DNA of 39,343 nucleotides from Gammaproteobacteria bacterium (GTDB taxonomy: Bacteria; Pseudomonadota; Gammaproteobacteria; SZUA-229): NCBI GenBank assembly GCA_029882215.1, contig JAOULC010000029.1:1-39343 (forward strand), in the 5' to 3' direction. The notes under the pieces were generated by a model that was not told the DNA's origin, did not search any database, and saw nothing but the letters and a program-made list of their open reading frames with translations. Positions 24,507 to 34,588 of the stretch are shown in pieces; position 1 is the first letter of the stretch; each line of letters starts with the position of its first letter. The translations under genes and the position numbers were made by a program.

Positions 24507-25607
24507 TTATAGTACGGGCTCAGAAATATGCGAGTCAATATGTAGCGTTGATGTAGGAAAGGCGACTTCTGCACCGTGCTGTTCAATTATTTCAAGTACA
24601 TCTAACAACACAGCCTGCTTTATTTTATGGTAGGTAACCCAGTCGGTCGTTTTAGTAAACGTATAAATAAAGAAATCCAGTGATGACGGTGCAAATTTAT
24701 TAAAATTTACAATCAGAGTTTGTTTAGTATCTATCTCATCATGCTGTTGCAGCATGCTCCGAACACTATCAATGATAGCCGGTATTTTATGGCTGTCTTC
24801 ATAGCGTATGCCAATCGTTTCATAGATACGTCTGTTAGACATCCGCGAAGGATTCTCAACAGCAATACTAGAAAATATAGAGTTCGGTATATACAAGGGC
24901 CGTTTATCAAACGTTCTTATTGTTGTTAAACGCCAGCCAATCGTTTCAACAACGCCTTCAATCTCCCGGTCACTTGAACGAATCCAGTCACCGACAGCAA
25001 AAGGTCTGTCCAGATATATAATTAAGCCACCAAAAAAGTTGGCCAGCAAATCTTTTGCCGCAAAACCAATAGCAACGCCACCAATACCGCCAAATGCAAG
25101 TACACCGGAAATACTGAAACCAAGTGTTTGCAAAGCAACCAGTACACCGGTAATAATCGCCGATGCTCTCAGTAATTTACTGACAGCCTCAACAGTGGCG
25201 GCTTCATATTTTTTCTTACCCTGCTTATCCTCCTTTTTCTTAAAGACCGTTTCTATTTGTCGTATTAACCCCAACAGAAAAAGTGTCAGAATAAGGATGG
25301 CCGCAACGAATTGTAGCGGCTCGATGACCTCAAACACCGGTGACTTATTATCATACTGAATAACATCAACAGCCAGTTTCAAACCCAGCAGCCAGATCAT
25401 CCAGGTCAGCGGTCTTTGCGCCGCAAGTACTAAAGCATCATCCCAGGGATTGTTAGTTTTCAGGAAACGCTGGTGCAACCTGTTTAAGAATCTTTTCTGT
25501 ACAAAGTTAACAGTCAGCGATGCGGTAACAATTAAAAACACATAAATGATCCATGTGTCACCATTAACAGTCCAGGATATGATATCTGCCCACAATTCGT
25601 TCATCAT
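24507..25607 (-). CDS. MscS-family mechanosensitive channel
   Basis: Inner-membrane channel of the small-conductance family, 366 aa. There are about five membrane segments (17-36, 66-84, 97-116, 148-166, 172-205). The pore helix and following beta domain are diagnostic: GGIGGVAIGFAAKDLLANFFGG, then DRPFAVGDWI and the VETIGWRLTTIRTFD segment. The longer N-terminus than E. coli MscS (286 aa) resembles the YnaI/MscM-type members. It starts right after the nagZ stop (no gap), so the two are coupled. An ATG at 25604 is an equally possible start. Confidence 0.92.
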   Translation of the reverse strand: MMNELWADIISWTVNGDTWIIYVFLIVTASLTVNFVQKRFLNRLHQRFLKTNNPWDDALVLAAQRPLTWMIWLLGLKLAVDVIQYDNKSPVFEVIEPLQFVAAILILTLFLLGLIRQIETVFKKKEDKQGKKKYEAATVEAVSKLLRASAIITGVLVALQTLGFSISGVLAFGGIGGVAIGFAAKDLLANFFGGLIIYLDRPFAVGDWIRSSDREIEGVVETIGWRLTTIRTFDKRPLYIPNSIFSSIAVENPSRMSNRRIYETIGIRYEDSHKIPAIIDSVRSMLQQHDEIDTKQTLIVNFNKFAPSSLDFFIYTFTKTTDWVTYHKIKQAVLLDVLEIIEQHGAEVAFPTSTLHIDSHISEPVL

Positions 25608-26654
25608 TTAAACATCCAGTTCAAGGAGCGGTGAATCAGTTAACGGGGCAATTAATGCAGCCGTTTCCTGCCACTCTTTATTTGCGTGTAACTGAGCTCT
25701 GCTATAGTGCTTATGTCCGTGCATACGAATAAGCCTAATCGCTGAAGCCGGATTATTATAATCACCCAGCCCGTTTAAGACCTGCTTCGCTTCTGCGCTG
25801 TGATTGCAAACCAGAACCATATCACAACCGGCATCCAGTGCCGCCCTGGCTCTGTCTGTAAAACTACCGGCTGGTGCCGCCGCTTGCATACTCAAATCAT
25901 CACTGAAAATTGCGCCTTCAAAATGTAATTGCTTACGCAGAATATCCTTTAACCAGCGCTCGGAATAGCCGGCTGGTTTATCATCAACCTGCGGGTAAAC
26001 AACATGGGCCGGCATCACAGCTGCCAGACCATAACTAATCATTCGTTCAAAAGGCACAGAGTCATCCATCATAATATCAGCCAGTGAACGCCGGTCAACA
26101 GGATGTCCGACATGAGAGTCTTCTTTAACAGAACCATGACCTGGAAAATGTTTACCCGTTGCAGCCATTCCTGCTCTTTTCATACCTCGCATAAATTCAT
26201 GCGCCAGTATTGTAATAACATCAGCTGATGTATCAAATGCACGGTCACCAATCACACCACTGATACCATGACCTAAATCAAGTACCGGAGCAAAACTAAA
26301 GTCGATGCCAGCCGCCAGACATTCTGCCGCCATCAGCCAGCCTGTTTTCTCTGCGAGCTGTTTAGCCTTATCTTTATTGCTTTTATATAAACGGCCGAAT
26401 ATTGCCATTGCCGGCAGCCGGGTAAAGCCGTCATGAAAACGCTGTACACGTCCACCCTCGTGATCAACAGCAATTAATAAATGAGGGTGTCGTAACGAGT
26501 GAATCTCTTGTGTGAGTGACTCCAGCTGCTCGATTGACTCAAAGTTTCTGGTAAAAAGAATCACTCCACCGGTGTTCGGATGCAGTAGCATGTCACGTTC
26601 AACAGGCGTAATTTCTGTGCCTATCAAATCAATCATCACAGGTCCAAGCGTCAT
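25608..26654 (-). CDS. nagZ: Beta-N-acetylglucosaminidase NagZ
   Basis: Cytoplasmic family 3 glycosidase that removes GlcNAc from anhydro-muropeptides in peptidoglycan recycling; its products can induce AmpR-dependent beta-lactamase where AmpR exists. It is 348 aa. Motifs are VDHEGGRVQRF (63-73), the KHFPGHG loop (168-174) with the mobile-loop Asp179/His181 pair, and the nucleophile in FSDDLSM (Asp252). It lies between the HNH gene (15-nt gap) and the MscS gene (no gap). Confidence 0.95.
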   Translation of the reverse strand: MTLGPVMIDLIGTEITPVERDMLLHPNTGGVILFTRNFESIEQLESLTQEIHSLRHPHLLIAVDHEGGRVQRFHDGFTRLPAMAIFGRLYKSNKDKAKQLAEKTGWLMAAECLAAGIDFSFAPVLDLGHGISGVIGDRAFDTSADVITILAHEFMRGMKRAGMAATGKHFPGHGSVKEDSHVGHPVDRRSLADIMMDDSVPFERMISYGLAAVMPAHVVYPQVDDKPAGYSERWLKDILRKQLHFEGAIFSDDLSMQAAAPAGSFTDRARAALDAGCDMVLVCNHSAEAKQVLNGLGDYNNPASAIRLIRMHGHKHYSRAQLHANKEWQETAALIAPLTDSPLLELDV

Positions 26655-26669
26655 AATAATTCTGTCTCG

Positions 26670-27053
26670 TTATTTATTTTTCATCATTGCTTTAAGATCT
26701 GCAAATGGATTAGATGTGGCTTCCTTAACTCTGCTTTCACTGGTTAATGAATAGCCTTCCCCTCTGATCAGATCAGCGAAGCGGGAATGTTCATTTTCAT
26801 GACAGTAGACACATAACAATTCCCAGTTACTGCCGTCCTCAGGATTATCATCGTGGTTATGATTTCTGTGATGTACGGTTAATTCAGACAAGTTGATTCG
26901 TTCAAACTCTCTTTCACAACGACCACAAATCCAGGGATATAGTTTTAAAGCCTTGGCGCGATAGTCCTGTTCACGACTCTGCCTGTTTTTGATGGCATCG
27001 GCTACTACCTTATCCAGTTTATCTTTATCAATTATCGGTTTTTTTGTCGGCAT
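26670..27053 (-). CDS. HNH nuclease-like protein (YajD-like)
   Basis: Small protein of 127 aa with a zinc-supported HNH fold: CGRC (43-46), HHRNHNHDDNPEDGSNW (61-77) and CVYCHENEH (81-89). It resembles E. coli YajD, whose function is unknown. The basic N-terminus and the C-terminal NPFADLKAMM helix are typical of this group. A promoter at 27083-27111 drives it, with AAAGG 9 nt before the ATG. It heads the series HNH-nagZ-mscS. It is not associated with a restriction or phage cluster. Confidence 0.85.
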   Translation of the reverse strand: MPTKKPIIDKDKLDKVVADAIKNRQSREQDYRAKALKLYPWICGRCEREFERINLSELTVHHRNHNHDDNPEDGSNWELLCVYCHENEHSRFADLIRGEGYSLTSESRVKEATSNPFADLKAMMKNK

Positions 27054-27082
27054 TCCACATTACCTTTATCTGTTGTCACGTT

Positions 27083-27111
27083 ATTGTAACGTCTCAGGCA
27101 GTAACTTGTAA
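27083..27111 (-). promoter_or_regulatory. Promoter of the HNH-nagZ-mscS series
   Basis: Minus strand: -35 TTACAA at 27106-27111, a 17-nt spacer, and -10 TACAAT at 27083-27088. A palindrome ACGTTA-CAA-TAACGT (27078-27092) covers the -10, which is operator-like. Confidence 0.6.
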
Positions 27112-27120
27112 TAATTAATC

Positions 27121-27132
27121 AAGACCGGTCTT
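27121..27132. repeat. Perfect 12-bp palindrome AAGACCGGTCTT
   Basis: It lies 17 nt after the yqiA-like stop and just upstream of the -35 of the next promoter. Followed on the minus strand by an AT-rich stretch, it could be a weak terminator or a second operator. Confidence 0.35.
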
Positions 27133-27148
27133 ATAAACAAGAAACTAT

Positions 27149-27739
27149 TCAGCCAGAAACAGCCGGCTTAACTGAGTCATTAAAAAAGCCGATAATCGTG
27201 TCAATATGACGGTCAAAAGTACTAAAACTATGATCCCCACCTTCTTCGATTATCTGCGGTGAAGAGCAAAATTTCATCTCTGCCTGACGATAATCGAGTA
27301 CTTCATCTGCTGTTTGTAACATTAGCAGATAGCGCTGAGGTTTGGTAATGCGTTCAATATCCAGCGCTATTAATTGGTCAATGTGTTCAGGTCTGAGCTC
27401 ATATTCTTCACCACTGTAATAATTGATATTTTTCCCAAGATAGTCACCGAGCAACTCATAGGGTTTTACAGCAGGATTGACTAAAACAGCTGACAGATCA
27501 TAATGTTCAGCCAGCCAGATGGCATAATAACCGCCGAGAGAACTGCCAACTAACGCAATATTTTTAGACAGATTTTGTTCTACCAGTGATTTCAGCTTAG
27601 CTATTGCATCAGCGGGTATCGCCGAAAGAGTCGGTATAAGAATTTCATCTTCACGTCCGCGCTCTTTAAAGTGATTTAATAAAAGCTGTGCTTTATGAGA
27701 AGCGGGTGAACTATTAAACCCATGAATATAAATAATCAT
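27149..27739 (-). CDS. YqiA-like alpha/beta-hydrolase esterase
   Basis: Small cytoplasmic esterase of the UPF0227/YqiA group, 196 aa. The triad can be read: nucleophile Ser67 in GSSLGG, Asp in TADEVLDY (about 144) and His in GGDHSF (about 170). The N-terminal IYIHGFNSSP oxyanion strand is typical. The natural substrate is unknown. It lies 40 nt after ispF on the same strand and is probably the tail of the eno-ftsB-ispDF operon; in E. coli yqiA is beside parE instead. Confidence 0.85.
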   Translation of the reverse strand: MIIYIHGFNSSPASHKAQLLLNHFKERGREDEILIPTLSAIPADAIAKLKSLVEQNLSKNIALVGSSLGGYYAIWLAEHYDLSAVLVNPAVKPYELLGDYLGKNINYYSGEEYELRPEHIDQLIALDIERITKPQRYLLMLQTADEVLDYRQAEMKFCSSPQIIEEGGDHSFSTFDRHIDTIIGFFNDSVKPAVSG

Positions 27740-27779
27740 CTAAAACAACTCTGTGAAAATTAAAAGCCGCTTTCTGCAA

Positions 27780-28277
27780 TCAGCAGCCAGACAGCACTAT
27801 CAACGCAACCGCATGCACAGCAATACCCTCTTCTCTGCCGGTATAACCTAATCGCTCAGTTGTGGTTGCCTTGACATTAATTTGTTGTACAGGAACTGAA
27901 AAATCTTCTGCCAGATTATTTCTCATCCGGCTTATATGCTCAGACATTTTAGGTGCCTGAGCAACAATCGTTATATCCAGATTTCCTAGCTGATAATTTT
28001 GTTCTTTCAGTAAGCCAATAACACCGGAGAGTAATTTTCGGCTGTCAATATTCTCATATTTTTTATCGGTATCAGGAAAATGCTGTCCGATGTCACCTAA
28101 TGCAGCCGCGCCTAAAAGTGCATCGCAGACGGCATGTATTAACACATCACCGTCTGAATGAGCTTTAAATTGTTGATGGTATGGAATTGATACGCCAGCC
28201 ATTACGATATGGTCACCATCCTCAAATGCATGCACATCAAAACCATGACCGATTCTAAACGGAACGACACTACTCAT
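27780..28277 (-). CDS. ispF: 2-C-methyl-D-erythritol 2,4-cyclodiphosphate synthase
   Basis: Fifth step of the MEP isoprenoid pathway: cyclises CDP-methylerythritol phosphate with loss of CMP; trimer, 165 aa. Zinc ligands Asp14, His16 (GFDVH) and His48 are present, as are AHSDGD (39-44) and the [17 protein letters not shown] segment near the C-terminus. It overlaps ispD by 8 nt, the usual coupled ispDF arrangement. Confidence 0.97.
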   Translation of the reverse strand: MSSVVPFRIGHGFDVHAFEDGDHIVMAGVSIPYHQQFKAHSDGDVLIHAVCDALLGAAALGDIGQHFPDTDKKYENIDSRKLLSGVIGLLKEQNYQLGNLDITIVAQAPKMSEHISRMRNNLAEDFSVPVQQINVKATTTERLGYTGREEGIAVHAVALIVLSGC

Positions 28278-29001
28278 TTTCCTGCGCCTTCAGATACATT
28301 TCAGCTAACTTTAAATCAGCTTGCCTGGTAATTTTAATATTGTCCTCATAGCCTTCCAGCAGCAACGGATGCAGCCCCATGTACTCAATCGCAGATGATT
28401 CATCTGTAATGAGAAAGCCGGATTCAATTGCATCGGTCATTGCCTGACGCAACATTTCTAAAGTAAACATTTGCGGTGTCAGCGCATGCCATAGTCCGCT
28501 CCGCTCTACCGTATCTTCAACTGTCTGATCAGAGCGCTGGCGCTTCATCGTATCCCTTACCGGTAAGGCCAGCAACCCGCCGACAGCATGATGACTTAAA
28601 CTGTCAATCAGCACATCAATATCAGAATGGCGCACACAGGGACGGGCCGCATCATGCACCAGCACCCAGTCATGTTGCTGCACATTCAATGTCGCTGCAT
28701 CACTCATTCTTGCTAACTCATTAAGTGCATTCAGTACCGAATAGCAGCGCTCCTCACCTCCGCTTACGCGGATAACGGGTTTATCGGTATTGAGCTTTAT
28801 ACCTGACCAGTACTCATCATTATCATTCAGAGCAATAACGATTCCGCTAATCTTTTCATGTGCTAGCAAACGCTGACAACTATGCTCGATCACGGTTTTA
28901 TCACGCAGTTTTAAATATTGTTTAGGGACATCACTGTCCATGCGTTTTCCGACACCGGCAGCAGGCACGACAGCCCAATAATTGACTGGTTTGTTATTCA
29001 T
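28270..29001 (-). CDS. ispD: 2-C-methyl-D-erythritol 4-phosphate cytidylyltransferase
   Basis: Third MEP-pathway step, making CDP-methylerythritol from CTP, 243 aa. The nucleotide loop [11 protein letters not shown] (11-21) with Lys27 in PKQYL, the VHDAARPC motif, and the C-terminal [11 protein letters not shown] and [15 protein letters not shown] segments are all present. It lies between ftsB (33 nt) and ispF (8-nt overlap). Confidence 0.96.
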   Translation of the reverse strand: MNNKPVNYWAVVPAAGVGKRMDSDVPKQYLKLRDKTVIEHSCQRLLAHEKISGIVIALNDNDEYWSGIKLNTDKPVIRVSGGEERCYSVLNALNELARMSDAATLNVQQHDWVLVHDAARPCVRHSDIDVLIDSLSHHAVGGLLALPVRDTMKRQRSDQTVEDTVERSGLWHALTPQMFTLEMLRQAMTDAIESGFLITDESSAIEYMGLHPLLLEGYEDNIKITRQADLKLAEMYLKAQENE

Positions 29002-29034
29002 TTTGTTTTAATTAAAGCGATTGCCACATCCATC

Positions 29035-29349
29035 TCACTGTTGTGATGGTGACTGTAAAGGAGGATTTCCTGTATCGGCTGGTTTTATAATTTGATAAAA
29101 AGTTTCATCTTTTTTGATCATACCCAGTTCATTACGCGCGCGTTCTTCAATGGCTTCAAGCCCCTGTTTCAGGTCATGGACTTCAGCTGCAAGCGCCTTA
29201 TTACGTTCCTGCAACTTTTTTTCTTCAATTTTCGCGTTATCTACTTCATTCTGAACATGCATGACATCCGGAATACCGCCATCACCTACCCAGAGTTTAA
29301 ACTGAAAATACAGTAATAAAACAACGAGTATGGTGATGATGATTTTCAC
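29035..29349 (-). CDS. ftsB: Cell division protein FtsB
   Basis: Bitopic divisome protein that joins FtsL and FtsQ and helps activate septal peptidoglycan synthesis, 104 aa. A very short cytoplasmic start leads into a membrane segment (3-19), then a periplasmic coiled coil (about 30-72, rich in E, K, N and L) and the conserved RARNELGMIKKDETFYQII region (70-89). The gene sits 7 nt after eno, as in most gammaproteobacteria. Confidence 0.94.
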   Translation of the reverse strand: MKIIITILVVLLLYFQFKLWVGDGGIPDVMHVQNEVDNAKIEEKKLQERNKALAAEVHDLKQGLEAIEERARNELGMIKKDETFYQIIKPADTGNPPLQSPSQQ

Positions 29350-29356
29350 AAATGAT

Positions 29357-30664
<1,308 letters not shown>

Positions 30665-30675
30665 TTACATTTAAC

Positions 30676-30721
30676 TAAACGGTACGAGTATACCGTTTAT
30701 ATATGTCACCCCTGTGACATA
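30676..30721 (-). repeat. Two perfect hairpins between kdsA and eno
   Basis: Hairpin A (30702-30721) has arms TATGTCAC/GTGACATA and a 4-nt loop. Hairpin B (30676-30699) has 9-nt arms TAAACGGTA/TACCGTTTA and a 6-nt loop. Together they fill most of the 82-nt gap, starting 1 nt from the kdsA stop. No T-tract follows either, so attenuation, mRNA stabilisation or protein binding are all possible. Confidence 0.6.
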
Positions 30722-30722
30722 C

Positions 30723-31555
30723 TTACAATAGTGATTCTTCAAATGGCTGTGACTTTACGACATCATCAATTCGTTTCATCATGGATAATAACGACTCCAT
30801 TTTATCCAGTGGCCAGGCATTCGGCCCGTCGCTTAATGCCTCGGCAGGATTCGGATGCGTTTCCATAAAGACACCGGACAAGCCAGCCGCTACTGCTGCA
30901 CGTGCCAGCACAGGCACATGTTCACGCTGGCCACCTGAAACACTGCCCTGACCACCCGGTAACTGAACCGAATGGGTAGCATCAAAAACCACCGGACAGC
31001 CCGTGTCACGCATCACCGCCATTGAACGCATATCTGAAACCAGATTGTTATAACCAAAAGACACGCCCCGGTCACACACCATGATATTTTTATTACCTGT
31101 AGTCAGTGCTTTATCAACTACGTTTTTCATATCCCATGGTGCTAAAAACTGACCTTTTTTGATATTAACAGGCTTACCCGTAGCGGCTACTTTTAAAATA
31201 AAGTTGGTCTGACGACATAAAAAAGCCGGTGTCTGTAACACATCAACCACTTCAGCAACCTGGTCCATTGGTGTATCTTCATGCACATCGGTTAACACCG
31301 GCACACCAATTTCGTCTTTTACTTTTTGCAGTATACGTAAACCTTCTTCAATACCCAGCCCGCGAAAGCTGTCCATTGAAGAACGATTGGCCTTGTCAAA
31401 AGATGACTTATAAATAAACGGAATGCCTAACTTTTCGGCAATACGTTTGAGTTCCGCTGATGTTTCCATCGCCATCTTTTCACTTTCAATAACACACGGG
31501 CCTGCAATCAAAAAGAAGGGCTGGTCTAAACCCGCCTTGAAACCACATAAATCCA

Positions 31556-31556
<1 letters not shown>
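30723..31556 (-). CDS. kdsA: 3-deoxy-D-manno-octulosonate 8-phosphate synthase
   Basis: Condenses PEP with arabinose 5-phosphate to give Kdo-8-phosphate for LPS inner core, 277 aa. It carries [11 protein letters not shown] with Cys21, where the E. coli enzyme has Asn, plus [12 protein letters not shown] and [15 protein letters not shown] supplying His, Glu and Asp. This is the metal-dependent type (Aquifex-like) by known family rules. Its ATG overlaps the pyrG stop (TGATG), indicating coupling. Confidence 0.96.
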
Positions 31557-33214
<1,658 letters not shown>

Positions 33215-33250
33215 TCAGAAATGGCAACAGAGTTGTCGCAGAAAGACCTT

Positions 33251-33279
33251 ATCATACCAAAATCTCATTTATGCCTCAA
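33251..33279 (-). promoter_or_regulatory. pyrG promoter
   Basis: Minus strand: -35 TTGAGG at 33274-33279, a 17-nt spacer, and -10 TATGAT at 33251-33256 preceded by a TG extension (TGGTATGAT). It leaves a leader of about 45 nt to the pyrG ATG. Confidence 0.6.
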
Positions 33280-33398
33280 TCAGTATCTACAAGCCGGTGC
33301 GACTATAAAACCACTGGTGGTAGTCCAGACAAGGCCGATAAGACCGATAAAACTGTGTGAGAATTTAATTGATAAGCTGCTAAAAATTATTTACGTAT

Positions 33399-33404
33399 TA
33401 TAAT
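33399..33404 (+). promoter_or_regulatory. -10 box of zapE
   Basis: A perfect TATAAT 28 nt before the zapE ATG. No -35 is found at a normal distance (TTGATA at 33369 is 24 nt away). Confidence 0.4.
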
Positions 33405-33432
33405 AGCCCATTAAAACAAACAAGATACCTTA

Positions 33433-34518
33433 ATGACCCCGCTAGCACGTTACCAACAGCTTTTAGCCGCCAATGAACTTAGCCATGACCGAGGCCAGGA
33501 AAAAGTAATTACCGCTTTTAATGCACTCTACCTGCAGGTCAACAAGGCCAGTCCTGGCTTTTTAAGCCGCTTTGTCAAACGCCTGATATTTAAGCCCAGG
33601 CCCGTAAAAGGCCTCTATTTATGGGGCGGCGTAGGTCGTGGCAAAACCTGGATGATGGATTTATTTTACGACAGCCTCGATATACAAAATAAATATCGCC
33701 AGCACTTTCATCGTTATATCCACGAAATACATGAGCAGCTTGAGCAATACAAAGGGCAAAAAAAGCCGCTGGCACTGATTGCCAGAAAATTTTCCAAAGA
33801 ATATCAGTTACTGTGTCTGGATGAGTTTCATGTGTCTGATATTACAGATGCCATGATTCTTTACGGACTGCTTCAGGAATTACTGAAAAATGGTGTCACA
33901 CTGGTTTTTACATCTAACCTTGAAGCCGATGATTTATATAAAGACGGTTTACAGCGCGAGCGCTTCATTCCCGCCATTGAGCTGATCAAACATCACTGTC
34001 ACTGTGTAAAAATCGATGATGGCACCGACCACAGGCTAAACGCCATTCAAAGCTCGGAACTGTATAACTACCCCTTAGATGCTGAAAACCAGAAAAAACT
34101 TGAAGATTATTTTATTAAACTCAGCCCCTGCGCACCCAAAACACATACCGAGTTATATATCAATCACCGCTCACTGCCTGTCTATAAGCTGGCTGACGAT
34201 GTCGCCTGGTTTATCTTTGATGATATTTTCAACAGCCCGAGAGCCGTTGCCGACTATATTGAACTGGCAAAAATTTTCCATACCGTTTTTATCACCGACA
34301 TTCCTTTCCTGACGGAGAAAAATGCCGATAAAACCAAACGATTCATTCAGTTAATGGATGAGTTTTATGACCGCAATGTGAAGATCATTATCAGTGCAGC
34401 AGGCCCGCCTGAATCGCTCTATCAGGGTGAGAACATGCTGTTTGAGTTTGAGCGCACTGTTTCCCGCTTAGAAGAAATGAAGTCACTCAAGTACCTGAAA
34501 AAACCTCACCGGGCATAG
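33433..34518 (+). CDS. zapE: AFG1-family ATPase ZapE
   Basis: AAA-type ATPase of the AFG1/LACE1 family, 361 aa, known in E. coli to bind FtsZ and act late in division under stress. Walker A is GGVGRGKT (65-72); Walker B is LLCLDEFHVSD (126-136) with Asp130-Glu131. VTLVFTSNLEADDLYKDGLQRERFIPAI is the family's sensor segment. The gene is alone, divergent from pyrG and convergent with the M16 protease gene. Confidence 0.92.
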   Translation: MTPLARYQQLLAANELSHDRGQEKVITAFNALYLQVNKASPGFLSRFVKRLIFKPRPVKGLYLWGGVGRGKTWMMDLFYDSLDIQNKYRQHFHRYIHEIHEQLEQYKGQKKPLALIARKFSKEYQLLCLDEFHVSDITDAMILYGLLQELLKNGVTLVFTSNLEADDLYKDGLQRERFIPAIELIKHHCHCVKIDDGTDHRLNAIQSSELYNYPLDAENQKKLEDYFIKLSPCAPKTHTELYINHRSLPVYKLADDVAWFIFDDIFNSPRAVADYIELAKIFHTVFITDIPFLTEKNADKTKRFIQLMDEFYDRNVKIIISAAGPPESLYQGENMLFEFERTVSRLEEMKSLKYLKKPHRA

Positions 34519-34520
34519 GC

Positions 34521-34558
34521 CAGGCCGCAGACAGGGCCTGATAAACACAAAACCCTGT
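34521..34558. terminator. Overlapping alternative hairpins between zapE and the M16 protease gene
   Basis: CAGGCC/GGCCTG (34521-34540, 8-nt loop) competes with ACAGGG/CCCTGT (34531-34558, 16-nt loop), because the two share bases 34535-34536. It lies between convergent genes, so a termination role is likely, though T-tracts are lacking. Confidence 0.4.
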
Positions 34559-34588
34559 CACCGTCAGCTTACACGACCCGTACATGCC

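Noticed and set aside
33325-33350. Short direct repeat CCGATAA twice in the pyrG-zapE gap
   Set aside because: Only two 7-nt copies; too short to separate from chance.
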